From: Anarhynchus alexandrinus
Lineage: Eukaryota > Chordata > Aves > Charadriiformes > Charadriidae
Direction: 5' to 3'
DNA: 64,000 nt
Assembly: GCA_008711295.1 (NCBI GenBank)
Contig: VUYV01000016.1
Location: 7,861,920 to 7,925,919, forward strand
Part shown: positions 1 to 12,233 of the stretch, piece after piece
Position numbering within the stretch: position 1 is the first letter of the stretch
Layout of the letters: every line of letters begins with the position of its first letter
The notes under the pieces: model-generated
Told to the model about the DNA's origin: nothing
What the model saw: only the letters and a program-made list of their open reading frames with translations
Databases searched by the model: none
Position numbers and translations under genes: made by a program

Positions 1-118
1 GGGACTGTTCCCTCTCTGCTGTGTAGTATTTCCAGCAGACATCTGGGAAGTTGAAGTCCCCCACGAGAACAAGGGCAGATGATTGTGAGACTTCTGCCAG
101 TTGCTTATAGATGTACTG
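1..118 (-). mobile_element. CR1 LINE fragment, ORF2 endonuclease domain, cut by window edge
   Basis: Read on the minus strand from about 118 down to 1, one frame stays open and gives a typical CR1 ORF2 endonuclease segment: IYKQLAEV, then ALVLVGDFNFPDVCWKY, then TAEREQS. GDFN is the metal-binding core of the apurinic-type endonuclease that nicks target DNA for LINE insertion. The reading frame is undamaged over the visible part, so the copy is not very old, but only about 40 codons are in view. The rest of the element, including the reverse transcriptase, would lie left of position 1. The outer edge is blurred by a small tandem duplication (101-138). Confidence 0.92.
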
Positions 119-138
119 TTGCTTATTTTGATGTACTG
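101..138. repeat. 18/20-bp imperfect tandem duplication at the CR1 edge
   Basis: The unit TTGCTTATAGATGTACTG (101-118) is followed directly by a 20-bp near copy (119-138) that differs only in the middle (TAG versus TTTTG region). The first copy is still CR1 coding sequence. The duplication therefore arose at the boundary of the LINE fragment, by slippage or during insertion. Confidence 0.8.
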
Positions 139-3100
139 TTAAAGTAAGAGGGCATCATGGCTTCCAGCTGTGCAACAAAAATACTTTTACTTTTTTGTTC
201 CATGGGATGCAATGTGAACTGAAGGTCTAAGGTCAGACTGGAAGCCATTGGGTTAACTGGGTTTGCATTGTTTTCTTTTTTTTAGAGGTGGGTTTTCAAC
301 ACAAACCACTTTTCTCCTTTGTTTTGCTGGCTTGGTACCTCCTGGCAATGGAAACCCCTTCAGATAACTCATTTCTTGTGGCCCGTACAGAAGCAGCCTT
401 TCACATTTAACGTGTTTGGGGTACACTGTCTGGAGCAGTGGTTTGCTGTTCCACAGCCCTCCCTTCAACAGCTTTGCCAAGGACATGTCTAGAAATCAGC
501 TTTAAAGCATGAACGGGGGCATGTCCTGCAAGCTCTGGGACATCTCAGGACATCTTTTCCGGGACCACTATAGACACTAACCACCCAGAAGAGATCTCCT
601 CTGTATATAAAGAGGAGACACAGAAGAGAACTTGATAAAACTTTTGGAACTAAGTACTGTCTCATGTTTTCAGCTGAAAAAAAATAGCTTAAAACAGTAT
701 CAGACGTGGTTGTTGTAAATGTGAGAGGGGGCAGTTTGGGAAGGGAGAGCATTGCAAAGGCATCCCCCCACAGGTAACCGAACAGTGCACAGGCTGCACC
801 TTGCAGAAGGAGGAGTGTCTAAAAAACCCCAAACATTGGTTTTGTGATACACAGAGCAGGTGTTTACACTGTAATAGTGCCGAAGAAAAAAAACCCTGAA
901 ATTTAAGTAAGGTTGCAGGAAGGAACAGCAGAATTTTTATGGTGGAAGAGCTGGTATTCAAGGTCAATGACAACTAACCCCTGTGTTTAAGATAACAGAA
1001 AACATGCAGGACTAGAGATAAAATGAAATTTTGCACAGAAAGTGGACAGCCTTGCACATCAAGCACCTCTGGGTACTACGAACTGATGGTAACAACAAGG
1101 ACTGTGTTCACGTGTCTTCCTGGGGAAATGAATTGGAGAGAAAAGCAAAAGGCCGCAAAATGTCTCCTTGTACTGGAAGAGCCTCCATTTTATATCCTCT
1201 GCCATCAAGAGGATGTTCTTCCTCTCGGCAGAAGAGGACCAGAACTCACCATGGAAACATTGTTCCTACCTGATTAATCTGCCCAGAGGGTCACTTGCTT
1301 GGCTCTCAGGTGTATGACAGACTAACAGAAGGTTCTTCAGGACTTCAGATGAGAGGCAGATTATCCACAACCGAAGGGAGGACTGTCAAGGTGAGCATTG
1401 CCCTGAAGATGGTGTAAGGACATGAGACATTAGCACATGAAAACAAATGGAGAAAGTTGAAATAACTTTGAAAACAAATGTTTTAAAAAGATTGGGAAGA
1501 TCAAGAAGAGAAGACAGAGTGAAAAATGCAATCGTCAAGGAGATAATGAGGCATAAATGGCTGTCAGAGAATAGGAAGCTCCAGTGGGTGGATCAGATGC
1601 TCATGACAGAAAAGTGAAAACAGCCAAAACAAGTGATGAAGGGGGAGCTCAGATCTTCAAAGAGTGCCAGGCTATTCACTGGAGGACTGAGATGCTTTGA
1701 AGCAAAGGATACAGTCAGGAAGGTATTCGAAAGGGGGTGGGGAGCGCAGGGGAAGGAGACAGTGATGAAGTCAAGGGCCAAAGACAAACGACACAAAGCA
1801 CGGCGCTGGCGGAGACCAAAGGGAGCCCACGTTCCGTGTGCAGCAGCGGGAAGTGCCACCAAAGCATGGGGCACAGCCTTGGCTTGTCAGTGCCTACGGG
1901 GCCGCAGGCATCTCTGCCAGCAGCAAATTCGGGCTGATCGTTAACAAAAGGCAGATACGAGCAGAGACCAGAGGGGATGCGGGCTTCGGAGCAGCGATAG
2001 AACAGACCGTTTTGACCAGTGACAAATTTTGAAGGATCAGTGTACAGCTGGGAGGGGGGAAAGGGCAGCACCAGAAGTCTTTGAATTCAGCATCGACTTT
2101 ACCTCTTCTGCTCACCTGCTTTCTCACGCGGCCGCAGCAGGAGGCCTGGTGTCACCACAGGCGTGGTGGGAAAACTGCCGGAGTTTACAGGAAGCTGCCC
2201 CGCCATCATCCTGTAACGAGATGTTTTTACAAGTGTTGATTTTCTGTCCGCTAATTTCATCCAGGCTTAATTAAAAGCAACTAGAGAGAACAACAGAGAC
2301 AGAGGGGGGAGGAGGGGAACGAGGGGGGGAAATAAAGTTATTGGACTTCACGTTCTAGGGACCCAAGCACAATTTGGCAACTAAGTGAGGCTCTTGAGGG
2401 TTTTTTCCTATTTTTTTTTTCTTTTTTAATGATATGTGCTAAGTTTATATTTATAGAGCTCCAGCTCCCTGGCACTGTCACTTCCAGCCAGCCTCATTAC
2501 AGCTCTCACAGTACACGGCCGTTAATACTAATTCCATAATGACAGTGGAGCACTGAAGTAAAATTTAACAGTTCCTCAGTTAATCATTAAAATTAGCCTA
2601 TCTCAGTGGATGCTGGATCTTCTAATGTTTCAGGGCAATGCAATTTCAGGTAATAAATGAGATGGCGAAAGAGGGTTTTTAATGTGTTATCACCCCACGG
2701 AGGGCAATAAGAGTGCCTCCATCCAGGCTCGGAAATGTCGGAGGGGGCCGTGCGAGCCCACTCCTTTCCACAACATTTCGCTGGGCAAAATCTATTCAGA
2801 CACAGCCACAAGGGATGGAAAGGTCAAAGACGGTTAAGCAAATCAAAGACAGCCAGACCACATGGCAAGCAAACAACCATGCTGCATTTTCCTGATGTAC
2901 TTTCAGAGACGATGCTGGGGAAAGGAAAATGAAAAAGAAGGCGCAGCACTGGTCGGGGTGATCTGCACTGTGATTAACCCCAACAGGCACAGGTGCTTGG
3001 GGCTTTTTTCTGGCTTCTGTCAGATTTTTTTTATTATTATTCGTTATTTTTTATTTTGCTATTCCTGAATTGGATGGTCTCGCCTACAAGATGAAATGCT

Positions 3101-4489
3101 GTGGTGTGACCTAGAGATTGAAGCCGCCTCAGAACCTGGGGGGGACACATCTGAAATGGTTCAGGAAAGGGATGGTTTGCTGATCAGGTTAATGAGGAAT
3201 TCTTGCTGATGAAGGCTTTTCACCAGGGAAAAAAAAAAAAAAGTATTTTATCATTGAAAAGACAAAACTGGCAACAATAAAAGATGAAAATTTTGTTCTT
3301 CCTTACGAGTGGATGACTAGTGGGAAATCATTATTACAGATACTTCAGAAATAATCACTGGCGGCTCTTCTCAAACGTTGCTTCTTAAAAGCCACAGACA
3401 GGTTGTTTAAATAATGGCCTCAAAATCTTTGCTCCTTTCTAGAAGAAAACCACTAAGCTAAATAACTGCTAGGCTAATAACTACTTTAACTTTTGGTCCA
3501 GTTGCTCTTTTATGAGCTATTGGCTTTAATACCGTTGCCTTGAGTGTTGTGGCCACACAAATCTGTCCGTGTTCCATAGGAGGATGATTTTATTTTGGAA
3601 AATCTTGAGGCAATTCACCCTGTGGGGCTGGGGTGCCCACACCTACATGCTAATTGCCGATGCTGCCTGTGCTGGTGATGGACAGTGGTTCAAGGCAGCC
3701 CCTATAAATAAACATAAGTTGGTGTAAGTCCATGCCACTGCATCCGTTTTGATCTTTAAAGTCAATTTGTGGGACACTTGTGGTCCTGCTGCTGCACTGC
3801 ATGTCCTTTTCTTTCTCCTCTTCTTCCTCCCTCTCTGACTCCCGCCAGTAACAGCTCGACGCCACCGGCCAAGCCAGGTTTGGGTTGTTTTTTTTTTCTA
3901 ACAACTGCTGTGAGTCCGTGACCAAAAACAAAGCTTGAAATATTTTGAACAGACAGATGCTGGTACACGTTGACCAAGGTTTTGAGTGACTGATAATACC
4001 ACATACTGTGCTTATCTTTCTTCAGCAATGAAGCTGCAAGGAAAAGGCAACAGCAGAGAGGAAAACTGCATTTTCTGGAGTCGGTGTTCTCGTCTCTCCT
4101 TTTCAGTGCGTGCACATACTGTTTTGTCTTCAAGAAAACAGGATCCGCTCTTCATAACAAAAGCAACTGCAAGTTGCAACTCAAGTAACTTTCCCTCTTG
4201 GTCCTCCTGTCCTCCCAGACGACATTCGGGCCCTCTCTTCATCTCTTCAGACTGCTGAACTGGGGGCATTGCCTTTTCTTAAAAGGAAAAATAAGGTAAA
4301 ATAACATTTTTAATGCCAGCGAGTGTCTATGAGCGGTCAAGGCCAGTCACGGATTGCGTTTAGCTACATGGCATTGCTTAGCGTCACAGCCAAGTTACCA
4401 CCTGCGACTATTACATACATTACACTCATAGCTATACCCTGTAGCCATTTATTTCCTACCATGAGCAGGGCAGAAAAAGCAAGTTGTGA
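139..4489. other. Non-coding single-copy sequence, no gene recognised
   Basis: I see no splice-bounded exon or known protein here. The open frames near 1.6-2.1 kb overlap on both strands in moderately CpG-rich DNA and resemble no family I know. Local structure: a G-rich purine tract at 2304-2329, an AT-rich block with about six TAAT/ATTA cores at 2521-2597, a T/ATT-rich run near 3028-3060, an A14 run at 3229-3242 and a C/T-rich tract around 3806-3840. The TAAT cluster could be a homeodomain-bound element, but the sequence alone cannot show that. Confidence 0.6.
2304..2329 (+). repeat. G-rich tract with quadruplex-forming potential
   Basis: G runs of 6, 2, 4 and 7 are separated by single A residues and by AACGA. 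Four runs of at least three G with short loops can be drawn if the 7-G run supplies two. The surrounding 40 bases are almost pure purine on this strand. Confidence 0.4.
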
Positions 4490-4745
4490 ACGGCATCACT
4501 GCGGTTTTAAGCACGCTGCGGGCGGAGGGAGGCTGTACCTGCTCCACGGCAGGGCTTCGCTGGGGACCTTGACATCCCGGCGTTGCTCCCAGCACCGCCT
4601 TGCCGCCCAGACCCCGGTAATAAACACTAATCCCCAGCACAGCCCGGTGCTGCTTCCCGTCAGCTTCTCCACTTCTGCTCCGTGCTTTATCCAAGGTCAC
4701 AGCTCCGGGCGAGCCAGTATTCGCAACCCTTCTCTGGCTGTTTGC
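4490..4745. other. CpG-dense patch (small orphan CpG island candidate)
   Basis: By hand I count about 17 CpG in roughly 250 bases, far above the CpG-poor neighbouring DNA. A 156-codon frame crosses the patch on the plus strand (4323-4793) and another frame is open on the minus strand, as expected from GC-rich DNA rather than from coding. No exon or start-site motif is recognised. Confidence 0.4.
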
Positions 4746-7700
4746 AGAAGATTGTTTATTGCCGAAAATAAATCTTGTCAGGGCGCTAATTGACCTCCTT
4801 TCTAGTGTTTGTTATCTTATTCTTCCCCGCGGTTCACAGAAAGAAGGTGTCCAATGGAATAGACACAGCTTGCTTTGCTCCCGAGCTTCTGGAAGCAAAG
4901 CTGGTATTATCCTTAAGCTTTCCCCGCAGCATCTGCTCGTAACAAATCTAGGCAACTTGCCGCTTGAAGCCAACCTCCCCGGCAAGGCGGGAGGGTTACT
5001 CTCTCCCTTCCAGGTGGCTGCTGCGGTCTGACAGCGATCGATAGACACGGGGCCCTGAAACGAAGCTTCATGGAGGAGCTGGAGAACTGCCTGCGGGTGG
5101 GACTGGCTTGGTTGGTGGCTGATTTTGCTGCCGCTGAAAAGGAAGGGAGATCTCCTCGCGCTGCTGCCCCCTCTCCCCGGCCCCTGGCCGCTCTTTTCCC
5201 CTGACTGCCAGACACCCAGAACATCTTTCTCAAAGCAAAACGATGCTATATCATAGGAATGGTGGTAAAATGATAATTAAACAATGTGTTTGATGAGCAG
5301 AGAACAAGATCAGAGCTGACTGTGAAGCTGTGAGGCCTTCTTTAGGCAGCGAGAAGAAAACAAAAATATATGGAACAAGGTTAGTTAACTTCATCCGCCT
5401 AAATGAACATTAAAAGGACAAATATTCTGTTCACATGTACCCTTTCAGCAGCGTGTTTAATTTGTTAAGCCCAAGTGGATTCATAAAGTGAGCCCCTTTA
5501 TCTTCATTAAAACTGATGAGAATGAATTGCAAGATGTGGCATTATTATTCTGGCGCGATTCACTCCGTCCGTGAGCCTCTGAAGCAATGAAGAGCACAAA
5601 TAGGCTGCAGCACAGACATGTTAGGCTTTGCCATCGCCGCCGTGACAAACCTGAGCTGTTCTCTCCCTCACCTCAGGATACATAAAAGTAATGGCAGTAA
5701 AACAGCAGCAAAAAAAAAAAAAAAAAAGGCAGAAAGCTCTTTCATTTAAGGGGGAATTAGATGAATCGGTTTTCTGTTGTCAAAAAGAGACTGTCACAAA
5801 CTCAGCAAGCAGATGCTGAAACAGTTCTTCAGCCTCTGAAAAATATTCCTTCATTTTATGACAAAATAGGTACTTAATTTTTGAAACTGCTCTTTCTAGG
5901 CTTACGAGGATTTTAATTAACATTTTCTTCATTATAAAGAGGCTGAGTTGTGTCACTTCTTGCTCCCAGATTGCCTGTAGTATGTACCTTTCTTTTGGTC
6001 TCTCTCCCTGGCGCTGACATTGCTTCCAGAGCTTTTCAAGGCTTTCTGAGAAAGCTCATTACTTGGGCCATCAGTCTAAATTAGGCTAAAAAAGAAATTT
6101 AAGAGTAAGCAAAGCACGTAGACAGATTGCTTCAGCTAGCGGGTGCCTGTGAGCTGGGCAAAGCATCCTCAAGGCTTGTAGGCATAACCATAAGCCTTTC
6201 TTTAAATGGCAGAAGAACCAGTAAAGGTCTTCTAGGAAACAGTAATAGCCTGTCAGCAATGATGCTACGTATCATGGCTTCAGGAAAAGGCATATACGGG
6301 ACCATTCAAGAATTTGCATTATGTGGGCACAAGAGCAAAATGCTATAGCTGAAGGAGGAGACAGCTTCTAGCAAACCCTTGCTCTACTGGTGAAACCCTA
6401 AACAGACAAAGAGTCCACCAAACACCATGATGTTTGGTTTCAGCCGGTCACCACCAGCTCACTGTCGGCAGGGCAGCCTTCCCTTGCCAAGTATGCGACC
6501 CCGGCGGCAAATTATTTTTGCCTTCTGGGTCACCGCTGTGGCCTGGTCACCTTCAGAAGCTCGAAAGAGTTTGATCTGGTATCTCATCAGGACAATAGCC
6601 TTGCCGCTGTTAGTTCAGTGCCACAGCCGCTCCCGCCTCTGGCTTTCTCGAGGTGAGCTTGAGTTCATGAACAGACGTCCCAGAACTGGCAAGTACTAAA
6701 TGCAATGCACCTATAGAGTAGATCAGACCTACTATATTATATCTTCATTACATCAAATCCATAACCTCACATGGGCACAAGCAGAATGATTGCCATTTAA
6801 GAAAAAGACTTCTTCTCTTGGCCAAAAATACGTCTTACCCCCAAACTCTCAATCAGATCACAATCATGGCATCTCGAATCAAACTATGAGCCCCCAATCA
6901 ACATCTCTACGTACTCTCTAGCCAAGGATACAACCTGATTATACACTCATTCATTCATCAATCACCTCCTTTTGTTAGACTTGTTGCTTTGAGACCCTCT
7001 GGGCGAAGGCCAGGGGAAGATGAGGTCTGTGTCGAGTTTCGAACACGATCTGTACATACTGATTTCCCAGAAGAGGGACTCTCCCAGCAGCACTGCTGCT
7101 GGAGACACCTTTCTGCAGTTCAACAAGCTGGTGCCATCCCTCCCACCCTGGACTTTGGTCTAGAGAGGATGGATTCCTCAGGCATCAGGGAAGCGGTGGT
7201 CCAGCTTGCTTCAAAGATTAAATTCAAGATCCTGTACTGCAGCAGGAGCACCTGATGAGTTTTCAGACCACCTCTGCTCCTTCAGCTGCTCACAGACATG
7301 GCATGAAACAAAGCCACAAGTGGGCTTTGGGCAGAAGCCTAAGGAAAATGCCACTGTTAGGGAAATGCAGTAGTGGAGCGCCTGGAGACGTGCCCGTACG
7401 CAGTGTTTCCCCAAGAAACACGCAGGCGGTGCTGTGCATGGGAGAGGGAGCTGCTGCCGCAGGCGCAGGACTCTCAGTGAGCTGAAATGAATCGAGTGCC
7501 TCTGAGGCTTCGGTTCATTCTGCTGTGGAGAGGGCAGGCATCCCCACCACATCCTGCTAATCAGATTTTGACTAGCTCCTCCGCACGTTTCTTTTTCCTT
7601 CTCCCTGGGTTTTGTTAAACCCCAGACAGTTGCTGCTTATCCACGTGCATCTCGCTGTGACATCTGTTTAATGTGCTGCCGAGGAAGGACAGAGAGCGAA

Positions 7701-8449
7701 ACAATCCCAGCATATTGGTTATTAGTTTTTGAGGAGCTAAAGGCTCTTTCTGGCATTTCGGTGACAGGAGGAGACAGCTCTGTTCTTCTTCAGTAGGATT
7801 TATACATATGGATACGAGAAAAATTCAGAAACAAGAGGCAAGGAGAAGCGAACAGGTTGGCTCTGACCTCAGCACAGGCCCTTGCTCGTTCTGCTGGGCC
7901 TATTAAATCTCTAAATAAATGTACATAACCAGGGCAAGGCTTTTCCTTCATGTGTTTGCTTTATAAAACAATGGGTAGACAAAGCAAATTATCTTTTAGG
8001 TGTCTGGCCACCTCCTGACTCCTTAGAAAGAGATTTGCACATTAAAATCTCTTGTCTCTGTGGGAAAATTTGATTGTAGCTTCTCCAGCGGCACCTCTGG
8101 GCAAAGCTGGGTGCAGCCCTTGGGCACCAATTAACGGATGAAGGTTTGATGATGCCACATCTGTCCGCAGAGGGATGAAGAGTGGCTGACGGGACAGTGG
8201 GGAGAGCAGAAACCTCCTGTCCCCCGAGGCAAAAGAGCAGGCAGGCGTGCAGATTAACTTACAGAAATTAATAGTTAGCTCGCTGAAAGACCTAAAGGCA
8301 ACACTTAGTCCATGCAGGGAGAAGCCCATGCTGGGGAGCTTTAATTAAACTGAGCAGCCTGCAGAATAACATTGCCGAAAAAAAAACCCCAACTGGATAA
8401 AAAAAAATGTGCGGTGCCAACGGGTTATTGCCATAAATAACCTGATGTC
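4746..8449. other. Non-coding single-copy sequence, no gene recognised
   Basis: No repeat insertion and no convincing exon. The block holds an A18 run at 5710-5727. The part from about 5390 to 5640 is AT-rich with several ATTA/TAAT cores next to a CpG-containing stretch, a texture often seen in conserved enhancers, but conservation cannot be judged here. Confidence 0.55.
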
Positions 8450-8670
8450 TCCCTGGGGTCGCCCTCCTTCCCCCACCGCTGCAGAACGCCCGGCTCTGAA
8501 TCCCCGCGCACAGCCGACGTGAAAGATCCCAGGCCAGCCGGCGGCTGGGAACGTGGGCTGCCAGAAGGGTTCCCAGCTCGGGGCTGGGAGAGGGAGCGCA
8601 GCACGGCCAGGCAGACAGCTTTCCTCTCATTACTCCGGCGCTGGCCAGCGGCCAGGGCTTTGGGAGCTGG
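8450..8670. other. CpG-dense patch (small orphan CpG island candidate)
   Basis: About 16 CpG by hand count in roughly 220 bases, with clusters such as CCGCGC, CCGACG and CCGGCGG. A 183-codon plus-strand frame starts in the patch (8553-9104). It runs through a T/ATT low-complexity tract that codes for a string of Phe and Ile, and an AATAAA lies near its end (about 9090). The peptide has no recognisable domain, and I treat it as a chance frame. Confidence 0.4.
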
Positions 8671-8738
8671 CTCGCCCCTGGCTGGGAATGAGGAGCCAGA
8701 ATCACTCCGTCTTGGATTTTGGAGCTTGCAGAAATGGA

Positions 8739-8773
8739 TTTTTTTTTTTTATTATTATTATTTATTTATTTTT
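8739..8773 (+). repeat. T-run followed by (ATT)n/(ATTT)n low-complexity tract
   Basis: Twelve T are followed by ATT and TTTA repeats over about 35 bases. This resembles a degraded poly-T/ATT microsatellite; no attached retrotransposon is visible on either side. Confidence 0.8.
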
Positions 8774-9540
8774 AGACAGTCTCCTTTCAGACAGCGCAGC
8801 TCAGCTCTCCCCAGATTGTATAATTTTGTCCCCGGGCTTTTCTGGGCAATGTGGTGGCATTTGCTTGGCACCAGCATTTTTGTTGCCCTTCCCTTGCTGG
8901 CCCTCTGAAGACGGGTACTCTTGCTCTGATTTGGTGCGGAGCCCCAGTTTCAAAAATTTAGGCACTGGCTTTGCTGTTTTCATTATGTTTCATTATGTTT
9001 TATGGTTACCGCTGAGAAAGAGATTTTTATTTGGAAACTGCCTCCTCTGCTTATATAAAGGAGCGGGAAAAAACTCCACAAATCTTACAAATAAAACCTC
9101 ATAGCGTAAAATAAACACAGGCATTCACACATGAGTCCTCTTTAGTACGTATCTATAATTTAGCAGTGAACTTGGTGCTTTACACTACAGCACACTGCAG
9201 CTCCAGAGCAAGCCTGGGGATTACAGGAATCTTCATGGGTAGAACTGGACACCTGAATGTTTGAGACACGCCTGAAAAATTGATGGGTGGATCAATGCAA
9301 GTGAATACTGTACCTCTGCCGCAGCCACAAAGCATCACCCGCCCCTGCTCATGGTGCCCTGACTGCTGGGGAGGGGCATCCAGGACACCAGCAGAGGTAG
9401 CTGGAGTGAGGATTTGCAGAGGAGAGGGTTCAAAAATTCATTTTTGGGCTGTTTTCACTGGTCTTGATGGTCATGAGGGGGACAAGTTCAGGCACAGCTG
9501 GTTCAGCATCAGCATGCAAACAGCACCACTTTCCCCTCCA
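8774..9540. other. Non-coding sequence, no gene recognised
   Basis: A short direct duplication (TTTCATTATG twice, near 8978-9000) and two AATAAA hexamers near 9090-9115 on the plus strand are the only features. No upstream transcript is recognised that these signals would end. Confidence 0.5.
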
Positions 9541-9930
9541 CGGGCAGCTGGGCCAACACGTCGCCCTTTCCAGGGTTGAACCACTCCATTGCGCCAGCGG
9601 GCGGATGGCGAAACTCTGGCAGCGGCGTTTCCTGGCCCACGGAAGCACTCATACAAGAGATGCCAACCATCAGAACCACCTCCTCTGTCGGGCACTGCTG
9701 CGCCGGGTCTGAAGGCAGAGGACGCCGGTCACGCTGCTGAAACCCCTTGGTGTTGGGCATAGCGATGTGCGGGGTGAGGTTTCTTCCACCAGCGTGTGGA
9801 CCCATGACACGATGCACATCAGAGGTCGCTTTGGCCACGACGGGGCACGTTGGATGCAATGGGACAGATTGGGCACCCGCTCCTCTGCTGCTTGCCTCTG
9901 CGCAGTCTGCGCGCCGCGTGCTGCCGGTCC
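9541..9930. other. CpG-dense, GC-rich patch (orphan CpG island candidate)
   Basis: By hand I count about 31 CpG in 390 bases, close to what random GC-rich DNA would give and therefore strongly CpG-retained for a vertebrate. The densest stretch is CGCGCCGCG near 9910. Several frames are open at once on both strands (116 codons minus, 9859-9509; 82 codons plus, 9464-9712) and none resembles a known family. An unmethylated promoter, an enhancer or an unrecognised exon are all possible. Confidence 0.45.
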
Positions 9931-12233
9931 ATGGGAACCTTTAAATAATCAATTTTTGAGGGAGGGATAATTACCAGCTTTTAGCTTGCCCGCTGACATC
10001 AATACTATCAAAGAAGCCTAAATGCACGCTCTCTTTTCTGAGGAATTACCACCCTGTAACGCAATACCTTTGGCTCATATTGATCCACCCGTGGCGGATT
10101 ATGCACAGCTGTTGACAGATAAGACTGAAAATATGAAACAGCCCCCTCGAAGTGCTGGTACCATACAAAGCCTTTATTGAATAGCAATCTAAACATTCAG
10201 GCTGCTCCTCTCAGATAACCTAATCTTTTCCTGCGTTAACACCTCCACGCTGAAAGGAATCAATTATGTCTATCAGTCCATATAGATTGGACGCTGCGTT
10301 TTTGGAAGCTTAGTCTTGTTCCTTCATTATTGGGTGATCAATAAACCCTTTCAGTAGGAGCATTTTACGGTTACATAATGAAAAACATCATACAAGTTTG
10401 GTTTTGGCTGATCCTCTGTGTTGTTCTTTTTTTGGGGGGTTGGATTTTTTTTGTTGTTATTTTATGACTATGAATTAATTACATAAAGCAGTCCCGCAAC
10501 AGAAATCCAATCTGTCCTTTCACAAACTGGGCATTCTTTTTGCTGCTTATAAGGAAAAAAAAAATAAAACTAGCAATAACAAAACAGAAGTCAGCCATAA
10601 ATATTTCATGTTCTCATTTTTCCTGAATTAACTGTTACTCTTCCCTTATTAATAAGCTACAGAAGAATTGTCAGAGCAACAGTGGCAGCTCATTGAGGAA
10701 ACGACAAGTGAAATGTAACCCCGACCACGCAGAGGCGGCGGCAGCAGCAGTGCCCTGTGCAGGTGGGACCGGAGCGATGGTCCAGCCAGGCTCCAAGGGT
10801 GCTCCATGAAAGGCTGTGAGCACTGGCAGCCCAAGAAAAAAGGTGTCAGCAAACTCCTTACACCAGCGTTTGGGGCAGTGGATGCTGCTCCTTGTTCTCC
10901 TGGGGCTTCTTACCTTGCTCCCCTTTTCTTCAGAGAGATCCATCACTGTCACTGCCTCTTATTCTATGCCCCTGTGGAGCTTCTCCAACATTGAGCTGCA
11001 AAAAAAAAAGGTGCCATGGACAATGAATTTAATCAAGAACCTTCAATAACACATACCCCATTTTAAAAAAATCATTGGAAAGGAAGTTTCCAGATTCCCC
11101 AGAGAATTTGCCATATTTCCCCAAGGTCAGCGTGAGATAAGCTGTTTTTTTTTTCTTTTAAACCAAAATACGCTGCAACATGGTATGGGTTTATCCAGTT
11201 TTCAGAAGGATGTTCTCAGTTTATGAAAAAACTTTGTAGGTGAGGGAAAACTCTGCCTTGAGTTTGGATTAAAAAAAATCCACATTCCCCACTGAAATTT
11301 TATTTGAAAACAAATTACTGGGTATTTTATTGGTATGTTTTTTCACAAATATTTTCTGCAGAGAGAAGTCTGACCAGTTCTGTGTGGGTTGCTTTTACAT
11401 TGTGTCCTATGGAGTACTGCCAATCCCAAAAACACACAAAAACCCCCACAAGTCAGACAATTAAACCGTCATAAGACTAGTTATAAAAGAGTTAAAAGAA
11501 AAAAAAGGGTGACAGGAACTGGGGTGGGCACATGGTTTGTGTTTATGACTTTTAGGATTTACTTGAGTGATGTTTCCGAGCTTTTCTCTGCGAGCACGAA
11601 GGGTACAAACCTGGACAGTGCAGGAGATGTGGGCGCTCCTTTGCTGGTGGCCAGACGTCGACAACAGTCAGGCTTTCGTGGGCCACGGTAGCCACGGTTT
11701 TCTGGGGGTTTGAAGACATTTCTCTGCCACCCTTCCTCCTTTTTCAGCTGATCACCTCTGTTAGAAGAGAGGTGAAATCTGGGATGATTTCCAGACTGCT
11801 TTTTCCCATGAGCGAGATGCTCAGTGATGGCAGCGTGGAACCCACACCCTCTGCCTGCAGCAAGGCCACCAGCAGCACCCAGGCTGCCCTTTAAACGCCC
11901 GCCCGAGACAGGGCAGCTCAGGTGCCGTGAAGAGGAGCCACTCATTTTTCCAAAGCTTTTCTCAGTTTCAGATAAGCCAAGGGACGACCTGCACGCCTGC
12001 AGAAAGCAGTCTGTGGGAAGCATCCTATCAAGCACAACGCTGAGGCTGGCGACCTGTATCCCCGGTCTCCATCACTCGGTATTCGTTTATGGGCCGGATT
12101 CAGCGGAGGCACAACACCCTCAGCTCTTGTTTCACCTGGTTTGGCTGCTTTAGGTTTCCATTCGGTGGCAGGTGGAAGATGCCTTTTGTAGAAGTTTCTG
12201 TTGGCTCTTGCAGTACGGCTGCCCTAAGCAGTT
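9931..12233. other. Non-coding single-copy sequence, no gene recognised
   Basis: AT-rich at 9940-10660, with short T, G and A runs near 10430-10450 and 10555-10565, then mixed composition. The minus-strand open frames at 10649-10952 and 11559-12035 show no family signature and overlap plus-strand frames. No splice-bounded exon stands out. Confidence 0.55.

Noticed and set aside
4323..4793. 156-codon plus-strand open frame
   Set aside because: Lies across a CpG-rich patch with an overlapping minus frame and no family resemblance or splice context.
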